Shown: positions 1 through 8,551, counted from the first letter of the stretch. The stretch: 64,000 bases of DNA from Shimia biformata (GCF_016888515.1 NZ_JAFEJK010000001.1:2832777-2896776); one strand, 5' to 3'. Notes: generated by a model not told the origin, from the sequence alone. Numbers and translations: made by a program.

Positions 1-83
1 ACTATGGCGCCCTTGGCGATACCTCAACCCTCGCAGAACCCGCCGTCGTCGATGACCTCATCGAGAACAGGATGAACCGCTGA
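1..83 (+). CDS. 3' end of an unidentified protein (partial)
   Basis: An open frame enters from the left edge (first whole codon at base 3) and stops at TGA 81-83. It gives 26 residues with an acidic, leucine-containing C-terminus ending in NRMNR. Codon use fits the neighbouring genes, and a strong hairpin follows 30 bases later, which supports a real gene end. The fragment is too short to assign a family. Confidence 0.5.
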   Translation, partial: YGALGDTSTLAEPAVVDDLIENRMNR

Positions 84-113
84 CGGCACAGGCTGTCTGA
101 AATCGCATCAAAT

Positions 114-140
114 CGGGCCGGTCTGCGCACCGGCCCGTTT
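114..140 (+). terminator. Intrinsic terminator after the partial gene
   Basis: A perfect 9-bp GC-rich stem (114-122 paired with 129-137) with a 6-base loop is followed by a short T run. It lies 30 bases after the stop at 83 and well before the promoter of the next gene. Confidence 0.65.
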
Positions 141-200
141 CGCGCACCGCCGCCCGATATCACAAGAGAAACTTCATTTCCAAATACACGCATTGCGAGA

Positions 201-229
201 TTGCCAAGCGTTAACGTTTTCCATAGCGT
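201..229 (+). promoter_or_regulatory. Candidate promoter of the DMT transporter; start codon at the predicted +1
   Basis: TTGCCA (201-206), a 17-base spacer and TAGCGT (224-229). The ATG at 236 follows after only 6 bases and no Shine-Dalgarno sequence is present, so the transcript may be leaderless. The -10 hexamer is weak. Confidence 0.35.
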
Positions 230-235
230 GGCGGC

Positions 236-1177
236 ATGACAGGTGACCGCCCGCTTCTTGGCATCTTCCTGATGCTCTTGTTCTGTCTCATCGCGCCCAT
301 CGGGGACGCGATCGCAAAACTGCTGGGCCAGGCCGTCCCGCTGGGGCAGCTTCTGCTGGTGCGATTTGCATTGCAGGCCCTGGTCCTGGTCCCGGTCGTC
401 TGGTGGATCGGTGGCCGCTGGTGGGGAACACCCCGGTTGATGGGGCTGATCCTGATTCGCACCTTCCTGCATATCACCGGCATTGGCGCGATGTTCATGG
501 CGTTGCGCTATCTGCCATTGGCGGATGCCGTGGCGATTGCCTTTGTCATGCCCTTCCTGATGCTGCTTCTGGGCAAATACGTGCTGGACGAAGAGGTCGG
601 CATCCGCCGTATCCTGGCCTGCCTCGTCGGGTTCATCGGCACGCTCATGGTAATCCAGCCAAGCTTTGCCGAAGTAGGCCTGCCCGCCCTTCTGCCGCTT
701 GTCGTAGCCGTCGTGTTTTCTCTGTTCATGCTGGTGACGCGGCAGATCGCCAAGGCCATCGACCCGGTATCCTTGCAGGCGGTCAGTGGCACCATGGCGA
801 CGGTGATGCTTGTTCCGGCCGTAGCCATCGGCCCGTCGATGGGCTGGGTTGAGCTGACAATGGTCCCGGTGAACCTGACGGTGACGGGGCTTCTGATCGC
901 GATTGGCCTGCTTGGGACGCTGGCGCATCTGGTTATGACCTGGGCGCTGAAATACGCGCCCTCGGCGACGCTTGCGCCGATGCAATATCTTGAAATCCCC
1001 TTCGCCACCGCCGTCGGCTGGCTGGTATTCGGTGACCTGCCCAACGGCCTGGCCGCCATTGGCATCTGCGTCACCATGGCCGCCGGGCTTTACGTCGTGT
1101 TCAGAGAGCGGGCCACGTCGCGGGCTGCCGCGTCAGTGCCGCAACCACCTGTGGTAGCGCCGCCCGCGGCAGAATGA
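236..1177 (+). CDS. DMT-family (EamA) inner-membrane transporter
   Basis: The 313-residue product has about ten hydrophobic segments arranged as two EamA repeats of roughly 140 residues, the hallmark of the drug/metabolite transporter superfamily (DMT). It would export or import a small metabolite across the cytoplasmic membrane; the substrate cannot be read from the sequence. Length is typical of the family. The C-terminal tail is Ala/Pro-rich and cytoplasmic. The ATG at 236 has no Shine-Dalgarno sequence and sits directly after a promoter-like element. The last 77 bases overlap the convergent thiN gene. Confidence 0.85.
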   Translation: MTGDRPLLGIFLMLLFCLIAPIGDAIAKLLGQAVPLGQLLLVRFALQALVLVPVVWWIGGRWWGTPRLMGLILIRTFLHITGIGAMFMALRYLPLADAVAIAFVMPFLMLLLGKYVLDEEVGIRRILACLVGFIGTLMVIQPSFAEVGLPALLPLVVAVVFSLFMLVTRQIAKAIDPVSLQAVSGTMATVMLVPAVAIGPSMGWVELTMVPVNLTVTGLLIAIGLLGTLAHLVMTWALKYAPSATLAPMQYLEIPFATAVGWLVFGDLPNGLAAIGICVTMAAGLYVVFRERATSRAAASVPQPPVVAPPAAE

Positions 1178-1781
1178 CAAGCATCTTGGGCGCAGTAACA
1201 GTCAGCGACACCGGCCCATCCACTTCATTCGACGTGCCGATTCGCCCGTCCGGGGTGAACGAAATCCCCCCGACCGGCCAGCGCAACCCATCCGAGACCG
1301 CCTCGACCAGCCCAAGCGGATAGAGCGAAAAGCGGCTGCCGGGATCAAGCTCCAGCGACAGGGAGGGCGGCGCAAGAAAGACGATGTCGCTGTCGCACAA
1401 CAGGACACACCGCCGGTCCGGGTGGCGTACCAGCACGTTGAAACAGGCCAGCTGGTGATCGATCCGCGCCCCGGCAAAGCCGACACCGATCACAAGCGGC
1501 GCCGCGATACCGCGCAGGGCCTTGTCGAAATCGGTTGTTTCCTGCTCTGGAATCAAGTGGATACGCGCCGAATCAAGCCCGCGCTCTTCCAAATCGGTGC
1601 TTGAATCCATATCTCCTATGACGGCTTCGGGCATGATCCCGTGGTCAAGACAAATCGCCCCGCCCCCGTCTGCAGCCACCACCCGAGGGGCATGGGCAAG
1701 CGCCAATTCGAGGTCATTTGCCGCAACAATCCCCGCCCCTACCAGTGAAATTGGTTCTGAACTGTGAACAATGACCGTCAT
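1101..1781 (-). CDS. thiN: Thiamine pyrophosphokinase
   Basis: The 226-residue enzyme transfers pyrophosphate from ATP to thiamine to make thiamine pyrophosphate. Family landmarks are visible: ADGGG, VIGDMDS, ETTDFDKAL and the RIDH segment of the catalytic domain, followed by the C-terminal B1-binding beta domain. I start at the ATG at 1781, immediately before the conserved beta strand, because the upstream 53 codons of the open frame are not domain-like. The 3' end lies inside the convergent DMT gene. No other thiamine gene or THI-box riboswitch is seen nearby, which fits a salvage or final-step role. Confidence 0.88.
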   Translation of the reverse strand: MTVIVHSSEPISLVGAGIVAANDLELALAHAPRVVAADGGGAICLDHGIMPEAVIGDMDSSTDLEERGLDSARIHLIPEQETTDFDKALRGIAAPLVIGVGFAGARIDHQLACFNVLVRHPDRRCVLLCDSDIVFLAPPSLSLELDPGSRFSLYPLGLVEAVSDGLRWPVGGISFTPDGRIGTSNEVDGPVSLTVTAPKMLVILPRAALPQVVAALTRQPATWPAL

Positions 1782-1923
1782 CCCAGTCAATTTCCCCCTG
1801 TTTCCGGGCGTTGCGACACAATCTGGCCACAAAATGATACGCTGACTTTCACAGAATCGGTCAGCTTTCGACGCTTCTGCGGTGTTTAACAGATCACCGA
1901 GCAGTGCAAAGGACGCGTAAATT

Positions 1924-3996
1924 ATGGTTACGAATAACAAAGTTCTTACGGTCAGCTACGGGACGTTCTCCTGCACGTTGGAGGGGTTTGAGGATTCCTT
2001 CGACACGATGAAGGCGATTGCAGAGTATTTTCGCGATCTCGCCGCAGATGACCGCTATTTCGGGGCAGAACCCCCCACCCCAGATGCCGAGATGCTGGCC
2101 CGCATCGCCGAGCGCGAGATTGCGCGCCGTGTGCATGCCTCGACCGAGGCAGGCGCAATTGTTTTGCGCGCCCATGCCGCCGCGCAGGAAGAGGCCACGC
2201 AACAGACTGCGGCACCGGTCGCATCCCCGCCCCCCGCTGAGACCGAGACACCGGTGCCAGCCGAAGCCCCGGTTGCCGAAGCCCCGGTTGCCGAAGTCGC
2301 AGAGGCTGTTGAAGCGCCCGAGACCGTGATCGAGACAGACGACACGGCAGAAGTTGCCGCGCCGGAACCCGAGGTCGCAGCCGACGCGCCCGTCGAGCCC
2401 GACGAACCTGAGACCGAGGTTGCAGCCGAATCTCCGGCGGTTGACGTCGAAGACGAGACCCCTGCCGAAGACCCGGTCGCCGATGAGGTCACGGAAGAGG
2501 TTGTGGCGGAAGACGCAACCGAAGACGACGCCGACGAAATCGACGAACTTGCCGTGGCCGAAGGTGACCTGGCCGACATCGACTATATCGAGGATGAAAT
2601 CTCGGAAGCGCCCCAGCCGTTTGTTTTGAACCAGCCGATCCGCGAAGAGCAGGACAACGCCATCCTGGACCGCGCGCCGACCCCGGCCGAGGATAGCATC
2701 GAAGCCAAGCTGCGTCGCATTCGCGAGGTGGTTTCGCGTGCCGACGCCATTCCGTCGCAGGACATTTTCTCGGAAGATGAACATGCCGACAACGTGATCT
2801 CGGATGCCGCTGCCGATATCGAAGCGGCGCTTGCCGAAGATGACCTCGTTGAGGACGCCGAGATTGTCGAAGCGGAAGACCTGGATGAGGTCGCCGAAGC
2901 CCAACCCGAGGAAACCGCCCGCCCGAAAGCGCGGGTCGTGCGGATGAAACGCGCCGATTTTGAGGATGTGATCGCCTCGGGTGTGATCGAAGCCGACGAC
3001 GAGGACGAAACCGCCGCCGACAGCGCCGAACTTGAGGACGACGACAGCTCGCTTTCGCCGGAAGAAGAGGCAGAGCTTCTGGCCGAACTCGCCGAAGTGG
3101 AAGCCGAACTTCACGAGGATGAAGACGACGCAGAGGAGGAACAGTTCGCTATCGCCGCCGACGCCGAGGAAGAGGATGACGACAGCGATGAGGACACGGG
3201 CGACGTCGTCGCACCCCCCGCCAATACGCGCGGCCGCACGCTGACCGGCACCGAACCCGGCCGCGAAGAGGACGTCACCCGCATCCTGGCCCAGACCAAC
3301 ACCGCGCTTGGCGAACCCGAATCCAGCCGCCGTCGCCAGGCAATCGCGCATCTGCGCGCCGCCGTTGCCGCGACCCGCGCCGACGAGGAAGCCGGTCTCG
3401 CTGCGCCGGCGGATGACGACGCAGAGCCCTATCGCGATGATCTGGCCAGCGTGGTGCGCCCGAAACCCGCCGCCGAACAACATGAAGACGCCGGCAAAGA
3501 CGTCGCAAAGGCGCCGGAAGCCGAAAAACCCAGCCCCACCCCGCTGAAGCTGGTGGCGTCGCAGCGTGTCGATGCGGATATGCCCAAACCCAGCCAGGAT
3601 GATGCGGCACGCGGTCCTGTTCGCCCGCGCCGCGTCTCGGCCGCCGACCGGAAGGACCCCGCCCCGCGCGTGGTGCCTGCTGCCCCGGTCGGCGCCGCGT
3701 CTGGGGATTTCGAAAGCTTTGCAGATTACGCCGACCATGTCGGCGCGACCAAGCTGCCCGAGATCCTGGAAGCCGCCGCCAGCTACCTGATCTACGTCGA
3801 GGGCCGCGAGGATTTCTCGCGTCCGATGCTGATCCGCATCGCCCGCGACCTCGACGAGGATAATTTCAACCGCGAAGACGGGCTGCGCGGTTTTGGTCAG
3901 CTTCTGCGCGACAACAAGATCGCCAAGGTCCGCAACGGTCGGTTCTCGATCTCGGATCGCATCGGCTTTACGCCCTCGGATCGCGCCGCGGGCTGA
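1924..3996 (+). CDS. Long acidic, low-complexity protein of unknown function
   Basis: 690 residues. About 75 N-terminal residues and about 90 C-terminal residues look folded. Between them lies a long Ala/Glu/Asp/Pro-rich, probably disordered region. Short basic islands interrupt it, for example SIEAKLRRIREVV, RVVRMKRADFEDV and SRRRQAIAHLRAAV, and they look like conserved binding motifs. The C-terminal domain contains LPEILEAAASYLIYVEGRE and ends with a segment that could be a small winged-helix or effector fold. No signal peptide or membrane segment is present, so it is cytoplasmic. A tandem 15-base duplication occurs at 2266-2295. Start: ATG with AAGGA about 11 bases upstream. Similar roseobacter proteins are sometimes labelled CheA-like in automatic annotation, but no kinase domain is visible. 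Function unknown. Confidence 0.8.
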   Translation: MVTNNKVLTVSYGTFSCTLEGFEDSFDTMKAIAEYFRDLAADDRYFGAEPPTPDAEMLARIAEREIARRVHASTEAGAIVLRAHAAAQEEATQQTAAPVASPPPAETETPVPAEAPVAEAPVAEVAEAVEAPETVIETDDTAEVAAPEPEVAADAPVEPDEPETEVAAESPAVDVEDETPAEDPVADEVTEEVVAEDATEDDADEIDELAVAEGDLADIDYIEDEISEAPQPFVLNQPIREEQDNAILDRAPTPAEDSIEAKLRRIREVVSRADAIPSQDIFSEDEHADNVISDAAADIEAALAEDDLVEDAEIVEAEDLDEVAEAQPEETARPKARVVRMKRADFEDVIASGVIEADDEDETAADSAELEDDDSSLSPEEEAELLAELAEVEAELHEDEDDAEEEQFAIAADAEEEDDDSDEDTGDVVAPPANTRGRTLTGTEPGREEDVTRILAQTNTALGEPESSRRRQAIAHLRAAVAATRADEEAGLAAPADDDAEPYRDDLASVVRPKPAAEQHEDAGKDVAKAPEAEKPSPTPLKLVASQRVDADMPKPSQDDAARGPVRPRRVSAADRKDPAPRVVPAAPVGAASGDFESFADYADHVGATKLPEILEAAASYLIYVEGREDFSRPMLIRIARDLDEDNFNREDGLRGFGQLLRDNKIAKVRNGRFSISDRIGFTPSDRAAG

Positions 3997-4055
3997 GGTT
4001 GTCCCGCGGGCAACCGCATCCGGTCTTGCCGGGGCGGTTGTCGGCGGGGCAGGAC

Positions 4056-4092
4056 AAAAAAGGGGCCGGTGTTCTTACCGGCCCCTTTTTTT
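4056..4092 (+). terminator. Bidirectional intrinsic terminator
   Basis: A 15-bp stem that starts with A6 and ends with a T run (4056-4070 against 4077-4092) with a 6-base loop. It has an A tract on one side and a T tract on the other, so it can stop both the acidic-protein gene (plus strand) and the purA-DUF2842 unit (minus strand). Confidence 0.85.
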
Positions 4093-4105
4093 TCATTCCT
4101 GACAG

Positions 4106-4339
4106 TCAGATGTCGTCTTCCGGCGGCGCGTCCGGGTCCGCCTGCCCGATCCCCTTGAAGATCGACTTGAACGGCAGGATCCAGACGATCCCTAACCCGA
4201 CAAAAACCAAAAGTTCCACCAGGATCGACGGCCGCCCCAGCATCGCCACGACATTGACCGCCACGATGATGTAAAGCGGCATCCCGATCAGCAGGATCAC
4301 TAGCGCCCAGCGCCGGCGGGCCTTGTAGGAAAGCGCCAT
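4106..4339 (-). CDS. DUF2842 family small membrane protein
   Basis: 77 residues starting MALSYKARRRW, a basic N-terminus followed by two hydrophobic helices and an acidic C-terminal tail (PDAPPEDDI). This pattern matches DUF2842, a small family common in Rhodobacterales with no known function. The ATG at 4339 is preferred over the one at 4357 because GGAGG lies 8 bases upstream of it. The gene follows purA by 14 bases and is probably co-transcribed, ending at the shared terminator. Confidence 0.8.
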   Translation of the reverse strand: MALSYKARRRWALVILLIGMPLYIIVAVNVVAMLGRPSILVELLVFVGLGIVWILPFKSIFKGIGQADPDAPPEDDI

Positions 4340-4353
4340 CTCTCTGCCTCCGA

Positions 4354-5649
4354 TCAATCCGCAAACGGGTCGGTGACAAGGATCGTGTCATCCCGTTCGG
4401 GCGAGGTGGAAAGTAGCGCGACCGGGCAGTCGATCAACTCTTCCACGCGGCGGACATATTTGATCGCGTTGGCGGGCAGGTCGGCCCAGCTGCGCGCGCC
4501 TTCGGTCGATTCCGACCATCCCGGCATCTCTTCATAGATCGGTTTGCAACGCGCCTGCTGATCGGCGGCGGTGGGCAGGTAATCCAGCCGCTCGCCGTCA
4601 AGATCGTAGGCGACGCAGATCTTCAGCGTCTCGAACCCATCCAGCACATCAAGCTTGGTCAGCGAGATGCCGTTCACGCCGCTGGTCGCGCAGGTCTGGC
4701 GCACCAGGCAGGCGTCGAACCAGCCACAGCGCCGCTTGCGGCCCGTGGTGGTGCCAAACTCGTGCCCGCGCTCGCCCAGCCGCTGGCCATCGGCGTCGTC
4801 CAGCTCGGTCGGGAACGGGCCTTCACCAACGCGGGTGGTATAGGCCTTGACGATCCCCAGCACGAAGTCGATCGAGCCGGGCCCGATGCCAACCCCGGTT
4901 GCCGCCTGCCCCGCGATTACGTTGGACGAGGTCACAAAGGGATAGGTGCCGAAATCAATGTCCAGCAGCGCGCCCTGCGCGCCTTCGAACAGGATACGCT
5001 TGCCCGATTTGCGCTGTTCGTTCAGCACCTTCCAGACCGGCCCCGCAAAAGGCAGGATCTGGGGCGCGATCTCTTTCAGCTGCGCGACCAAGGCGTCACG
5101 GTCGACGGGTTCGATGCCCAGCCCCTTGCGCAGCGGATCGTGGTGCTGCAACGCGCGGTCGACGCGCGCCTCGAGCGTGGCGTCGTCGGCGAGGTCCGCA
5201 ACCCGGATCGCCCGGCGGCCAACCTTGTCTTCGTAACAGGGACCGATGCCACGGCCGGTGGTGCCGATCTTGGTGCCCTTTGACGCCGCTTCCTCGCGCG
5301 CCCGGTCCAGCTCGCCGTGAATCGGAAGGATCAGCGGTGTGTTCTCGGCAATCATCAGCGTTTCGGGGCTGATATCGACGCCCTGTTCGCGGACCGTGGC
5401 GATTTCCTTGACCAGGTGCCAGGGGTCAAGCACGACGCCGTTGCCGATCACCGACAGCTTGCCGCCACGCACGACACCCGAGGGCAACGCGTGCAATTTG
5501 TACACTTTGCCGTCGATCACCAGCGTGTGGCCGGCATTGTGCCCGCCCTGGAAACGCGCGATCACATCGGCGCGTTCGCTGAGCCAGTCCACGATCTTGC
5601 CTTTTCCCTCGTCGCCCCACTGGGCGCCTACTACGACGACATTGGCCAT
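4354..5649 (-). CDS. purA: Adenylosuccinate synthetase
   Basis: 431 residues, the normal length. The enzyme joins IMP and aspartate with GTP hydrolysis, the first committed step to AMP. The N-terminal loop WGDEGKGK (catalytic Asp13) and GHNAGHT (His41) are present, as are later signatures such as TTGRGIGP and [10 protein letters not shown]. The start is the ATG at 5649, preceded by AAGGA; the 66 upstream codons of the frame lack similarity to the fold. It is divergent from the DUF6524 gene, with about 140 bases between them for promoters. Confidence 0.97.
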   Translation of the reverse strand: MANVVVVGAQWGDEGKGKIVDWLSERADVIARFQGGHNAGHTLVIDGKVYKLHALPSGVVRGGKLSVIGNGVVLDPWHLVKEIATVREQGVDISPETLMIAENTPLILPIHGELDRAREEAASKGTKIGTTGRGIGPCYEDKVGRRAIRVADLADDATLEARVDRALQHHDPLRKGLGIEPVDRDALVAQLKEIAPQILPFAGPVWKVLNEQRKSGKRILFEGAQGALLDIDFGTYPFVTSSNVIAGQAATGVGIGPGSIDFVLGIVKAYTTRVGEGPFPTELDDADGQRLGERGHEFGTTTGRKRRCGWFDACLVRQTCATSGVNGISLTKLDVLDGFETLKICVAYDLDGERLDYLPTAADQQARCKPIYEEMPGWSESTEGARSWADLPANAIKYVRRVEELIDCPVALLSTSPERDDTILVTDPFAD

Positions 5650-5791
5650 ATCCGGTCCTTCATTACACGAGTCCAAAACCCGCGCCCTTTTAGCGACGAA
5701 CCCTGCGACGTGAAACCGCAAATTCGCCGCAGCACTGGACACAAGGCCCTGTTTTGGACAAACCATTGAAGAAAAACAAAACGGAATCGAC

Positions 5792-6187
5792 ATGGGATTG
5801 CTGTTACGCTGGGTCTTTGCCTTCCTTTTGCTGGCGCTGACCTTCAACCCGACCCGGTGGAACTATGTCCGCTGGGCGATGGAGAACTATGAAACCGAGA
5901 CACCGCTGACGGTGCTTCTGGGACTGCTTTTGCTGATCGGCTACATCATCTACCTGCGCGCCACGATCCGGTCGATTGGCGGTTTTGGCATGTTCCTGGT
6001 CCTCGCCGTGGTCGCGGCGCTGGTCTGGGTGCTTTATGACTGGAACATGCTGTCGCTGGAAAACCGCGACCTGAACACCTGGATCGGTATCCTGGCCCTG
6101 TCCATCGTGCTTGGCATCGGCCTTGGCTGGTCCATCGTCCGGCGCATGCTGTCAGGTCAGTATGACATCGACGATGTCGATGACTGA
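5792..6187 (+). CDS. DUF6524 family membrane protein
   Basis: 131 residues with four predicted membrane helices and an acidic end (DIDDVDD). The opening [19 protein letters not shown] and the NYVRW segment match a small Rhodobacterales family listed as DUF6524. Function unknown. It is divergently paired with purA and followed by two hairpins. Confidence 0.8.
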   Translation: MGLLLRWVFAFLLLALTFNPTRWNYVRWAMENYETETPLTVLLGLLLLIGYIIYLRATIRSIGGFGMFLVLAVVAALVWVLYDWNMLSLENRDLNTWIGILALSIVLGIGLGWSIVRRMLSGQYDIDDVDD

Positions 6188-6224
6188 GCCCATCCTCTTG
6201 CCCAAAGTACCTCGGGGGTGAAGC

Positions 6225-6266
6225 TTGAAAACGCCCTGCGTTTTCAAACGAGGGGGCAGCGCCCCC
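6225..6266. terminator. Tandem hairpins between convergent genes
   Basis: Two perfect inverted repeats in a row: a 9-bp stem at 6225-6233/6239-6247 and a GC-only 6-bp stem at 6252-6257/6261-6266. They lie between the DUF6524 gene and the nitrile hydratase activator gene, which converge. The second hairpin is followed by only a short T pair, so it is probably a terminator or REP-like element shared by both strands. Confidence 0.5.
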
Positions 6267-6274
6267 TTGACCCG

Positions 6275-6583
6275 CTATGAAAGTCGCACCGGCGCCCCGT
6301 GCGGTGTCGCCAGATAGGCGTCATGCCAGGCTTGTTTCAACGCCGCCAGTTCCGCAGGTCCAGCCATCCCCAGCTCGGTCAGAAACCCTTCCAGCGTTTC
6401 CAGCCAGGCGTTGAAATAGTCGTCACCACCATCCAGCTCTTTTGCCAGCCCGTGCCGTTTCAGCGTCGCCCCAAAGCGGTCCGCCCAGTCCGGCCAGTCA
6501 AACACTCCGCGTTCATTCAGATGCACCGTCAGCGCAAAGACTAGCGCGTGCCAGGGTTTGTCGAATGACGGTTCAGGTCGCAT
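6275..6583 (-). CDS. Nitrile hydratase activator / accessory protein
   Basis: 102 residues, Trp- and Leu-rich, containing PWHALVFALTVHLNERGVFDW and a WLETLEGFL helix typical of the nitrile hydratase accessory family, which resembles the beta-subunit N-terminus. Such proteins help load cobalt or swap the apo alpha subunit into the enzyme. The start codon overlaps the stop of the beta-subunit gene (TGATG), which indicates translational coupling. The gene order alpha-beta-activator is the one typical of cobalt-type enzymes. Confidence 0.85.
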   Translation of the reverse strand: MRPEPSFDKPWHALVFALTVHLNERGVFDWPDWADRFGATLKRHGLAKELDGGDDYFNAWLETLEGFLTELGMAGPAELAALKQAWHDAYLATPHGAPVRLS

Positions 6584-7251
6584 CAGGCGGGCTCCAGGTA
6601 GGATTGCCAGAGATCCGCCAGAACCTCGTCGCCGTCGCGCTCTGCCGCGCCCCAGACCTCTGTCGCATCAAACGCCACCGTATAAAGCGGCTCGGGCGAC
6701 TCGCCCAACCCATGCGCGGCCATATCCGGCAGGACATGGGTGCCGTGATAGAGGACAACCTTCCCCTCGACCCCGGCAAGGTAGGCCGGAAGGCGGGTGT
6801 GACCGCCGTCGACGCATATGTTGCGGGCGGGTTTGCGCGTGCGCACCCAGTCCCCCGGTTTGAACACTGGCGCGACATTGCTGGGGCGGGTCGAGGGTCC
6901 GCCACGGGCCAACACCTCGGCCACACGATCCGCCGGCAGCTTTTTCTCCGACAAGGCCGACACCGCCCCGGAGCCACTCTGCAATTCGTCCTCTGTCACC
7001 ACACCCGTCGCCACCAGCAGGTCCGCCAGCCCGGCCAGCCATTTCTCGTAATAGGAAAAGCGGGCGTAATCGGCAGGCGACAGACATACACGGGCATGGC
7101 GCGAGGTGTCGATGTTCCACTTGCCCATAGCCCCCGCCGCCAGTGTCAGCGCCAGCGCGCGGGCGTGCCAGTCCTGCTTGAAAACCGGTTCGGGCGCGGG
7201 ATCAATCGGCCCGTCGCCAAACCTCCCGCCCATGTCATGCACCCGGCTCAT
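6583..7251 (-). CDS. nthB: Nitrile hydratase subunit beta
   Basis: 222 residues. The N-terminus MSRVHDMGGRFGDGPI and the C-terminal SH3-like barrel (FKPGDWVRTRKPA and YLAGVEGKVVLYHG) are diagnostic of the beta subunit, which with alpha hydrates nitriles to amides in the cytoplasm. The ATG at 7251 overlaps the alpha stop codon (ATGA). The open frame extends 95 codons further upstream, but that part is a shadow of nthA. Confidence 0.93.
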   Translation of the reverse strand: MSRVHDMGGRFGDGPIDPAPEPVFKQDWHARALALTLAAGAMGKWNIDTSRHARVCLSPADYARFSYYEKWLAGLADLLVATGVVTEDELQSGSGAVSALSEKKLPADRVAEVLARGGPSTRPSNVAPVFKPGDWVRTRKPARNICVDGGHTRLPAYLAGVEGKVVLYHGTHVLPDMAAHGLGESPEPLYTVAFDATEVWGAAERDGDEVLADLWQSYLEPA

Positions 7252-7865
7252 GCGCCCGGCTCTCGCGCCAACCCGCAGCCAATCATCGAATCCCGCGTGA
7301 CCAGCCCCGCCAGTTCGTCCTCGCTCATCCCCTCGGTTCCAACCGGGCGGCGCGGCACCACGAGATAGCGCACTTCGGCAGTGGAATCCCACACGCGCAC
7401 CTTGACGCCCTCGTCCAGAGTGACGCCGAATTCGGCCAGCACCTTGCGCGGCTCGCGCACCGCGCGGGCGCGGTAGGCATCGGATTTGTACCAGCCCGGC
7501 GGAATACCCAGAAGCGGCCACGGATAGCAGGAACACAAGGTGCAGACGACCATGTTATGGGTGTCTTCGGTGTTCTCGACAATAACCATGTGTTCGCCCT
7601 GTCGCCCATAAAGCCCCATCTCGATCAGCTTGGGCATCGGATCGTCCAGCATTGCCGAGCGGAACGCGGGATCGGTCCACATTCTGGCCACCACCCGCGC
7701 CCCGTTCTGCGGGCCGACCTTGTTTTCATAGGTGTCGATGATCTCATCCAGCGCGGCCGGATCGATCAGCCCCTTGTCGGTCAGAAGTGTCTCAAGCGCC
7801 TTCACCCGCAGGGCGGGGTCGGAAGGCAGAAGTGAATGCGGGTGATCGTGACTGTCATGTGGCAT
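7248..7865 (-). CDS. nthA: Nitrile hydratase subunit alpha, cobalt type
   Basis: 205 residues. The metal claw VCTLCSC is at residues 107-113 (Cys108, Cys111, Cys113). Thr at position 109 is the cobalt-type signature; iron-type enzymes have Ser there. In this family the second and third cysteines are oxidised to sulfinic and sulfenic acid. The N-terminus is His/Asp-rich (PHDSHDHPHS), as in other alpha subunits. Start: ATG at 7865; a TTG ten codons upstream is less likely. No amidase, aldoxime dehydratase, nitrilase or cobalt transporter is found next to the operon. Confidence 0.94.
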   Translation of the reverse strand: MPHDSHDHPHSLLPSDPALRVKALETLLTDKGLIDPAALDEIIDTYENKVGPQNGARVVARMWTDPAFRSAMLDDPMPKLIEMGLYGRQGEHMVIVENTEDTHNMVVCTLCSCYPWPLLGIPPGWYKSDAYRARAVREPRKVLAEFGVTLDEGVKVRVWDSTAEVRYLVVPRRPVGTEGMSEDELAGLVTRDSMIGCGLAREPGA

Positions 7866-8041
7866 AGGCACAGACTTGCCGGAATCCCAAGCCAAGTCCA
7901 GAGCAGTTGGTGCCGTTCAGGCGGACCTGCAACAGGCCGCCGCAATACAGACAAGCGGCCCAAAGCCCAACGGAAACAGGATGCGCATGGTCAAACACCT
8001 CAGCCCCGGACCTGTTATGAAACCACCAGCCGGAAACACGC

Positions 8042-8070
8042 TTGCCCCTCGGGGGAAACTTGCCTAGATA
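8042..8070 (+). promoter_or_regulatory. Candidate secG promoter
   Basis: TTGCCC (8042-8047), a 17-base spacer, TAGATA (8065-8070). This would start transcription about 35 bases before the secG ATG, leaving room for its GAAGG ribosome site. Confidence 0.45.
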
Positions 8071-8110
8071 GACCGCTGAACATCCGCATGGCTTGGAACC
8101 GAAGGCACTC

Positions 8111-8467
8111 ATGGAAAACGTCGTTCTCACAATCCACCTTCTTCTGGCGCTGTCGCTGATCGGCGTCGTGCTTCTGCAACGCTCCGAAGGTGGCGGTCTT
8201 GGGATCGGCGGGGGCGGTGGCGCCGTGTCCGGGCGCGCGGCAGCGACGGCCCTTGGCAAGATCACCTGGATCCTGGCGATTGCGTTCATCATTACCTCGA
8301 TCTCACTGACGATCATCGCGGCACAGAAATCCGCCGGTTCGTCGGTCATCGACCGTCTTGGTGCGCCTGTGGCCGAAGATGCCACACCCGAGGTTCCCGC
8401 ACCCGCAGGCGACCTTTTGCCGCCCAGCGAGGGTGACAATGCGCCGCTGGTGCCTCGCGCCGACTGA
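8111..8467 (+). CDS. secG: Preprotein translocase subunit SecG
   Basis: 118 residues with two membrane helices separated by a Gly-rich cytoplasmic loop (GGGLGIGGGGG), the standard SecG topology. The C-terminal tail is Pro/Ala/acidic as in other alphaproteobacteria. SecG binds SecYE and aids SecA-driven export. The ATG at 8111 is chosen because GAAGG lies 5 bases upstream; a TTG at 8093 is the alternative. pyrG follows, an arrangement common in this order. Confidence 0.92.
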   Translation: MENVVLTIHLLLALSLIGVVLLQRSEGGGLGIGGGGGAVSGRAAATALGKITWILAIAFIITSISLTIIAAQKSAGSSVIDRLGAPVAEDATPEVPAPAGDLLPPSEGDNAPLVPRAD

Positions 8468-8495
8468 TACCACTACAGTTTGAGGATTGATCCCA

Positions 8496-8518
8496 GGCCG
8501 CAACAGCATCTTGCGGCC
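8496..8518 (+). terminator. Hairpin after secG
   Basis: A perfect 8-bp stem (8496-8503 against 8511-8518) with a 7-base loop, located between secG and the pyrG promoter. No T tract follows, so termination would be weak or factor-assisted. Confidence 0.35.
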
Positions 8519-8521
8519 CGG

Positions 8522-8551
8522 TTGCCAAGTTTTGGCGAATCCTGATAGAAT
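8522..8551 (+). promoter_or_regulatory. Candidate pyrG promoter
   Basis: TTGCCA (8522-8527), an 18-base spacer, TAGAAT (8546-8551). It predicts a leader of about 95 bases before the pyrG ATG at 8653. The leader contains an in-frame GTG at 8560 that could in principle extend the protein. Confidence 0.4.

Noticed and set aside
1894-3738. Long minus-strand open frame (614 codons) opposite the acidic-protein gene
   Set aside because: It mirrors the codon bias of the real gene on the other strand. Its composition (Gly, Phe, Arg, Val-rich without domain order) is typical of a shadow frame.
7865-7895. TTG start ten codons upstream for nitrile hydratase alpha
   Set aside because: The ATG at 7865 is in the right place for the family, and TTG starts are rarer.
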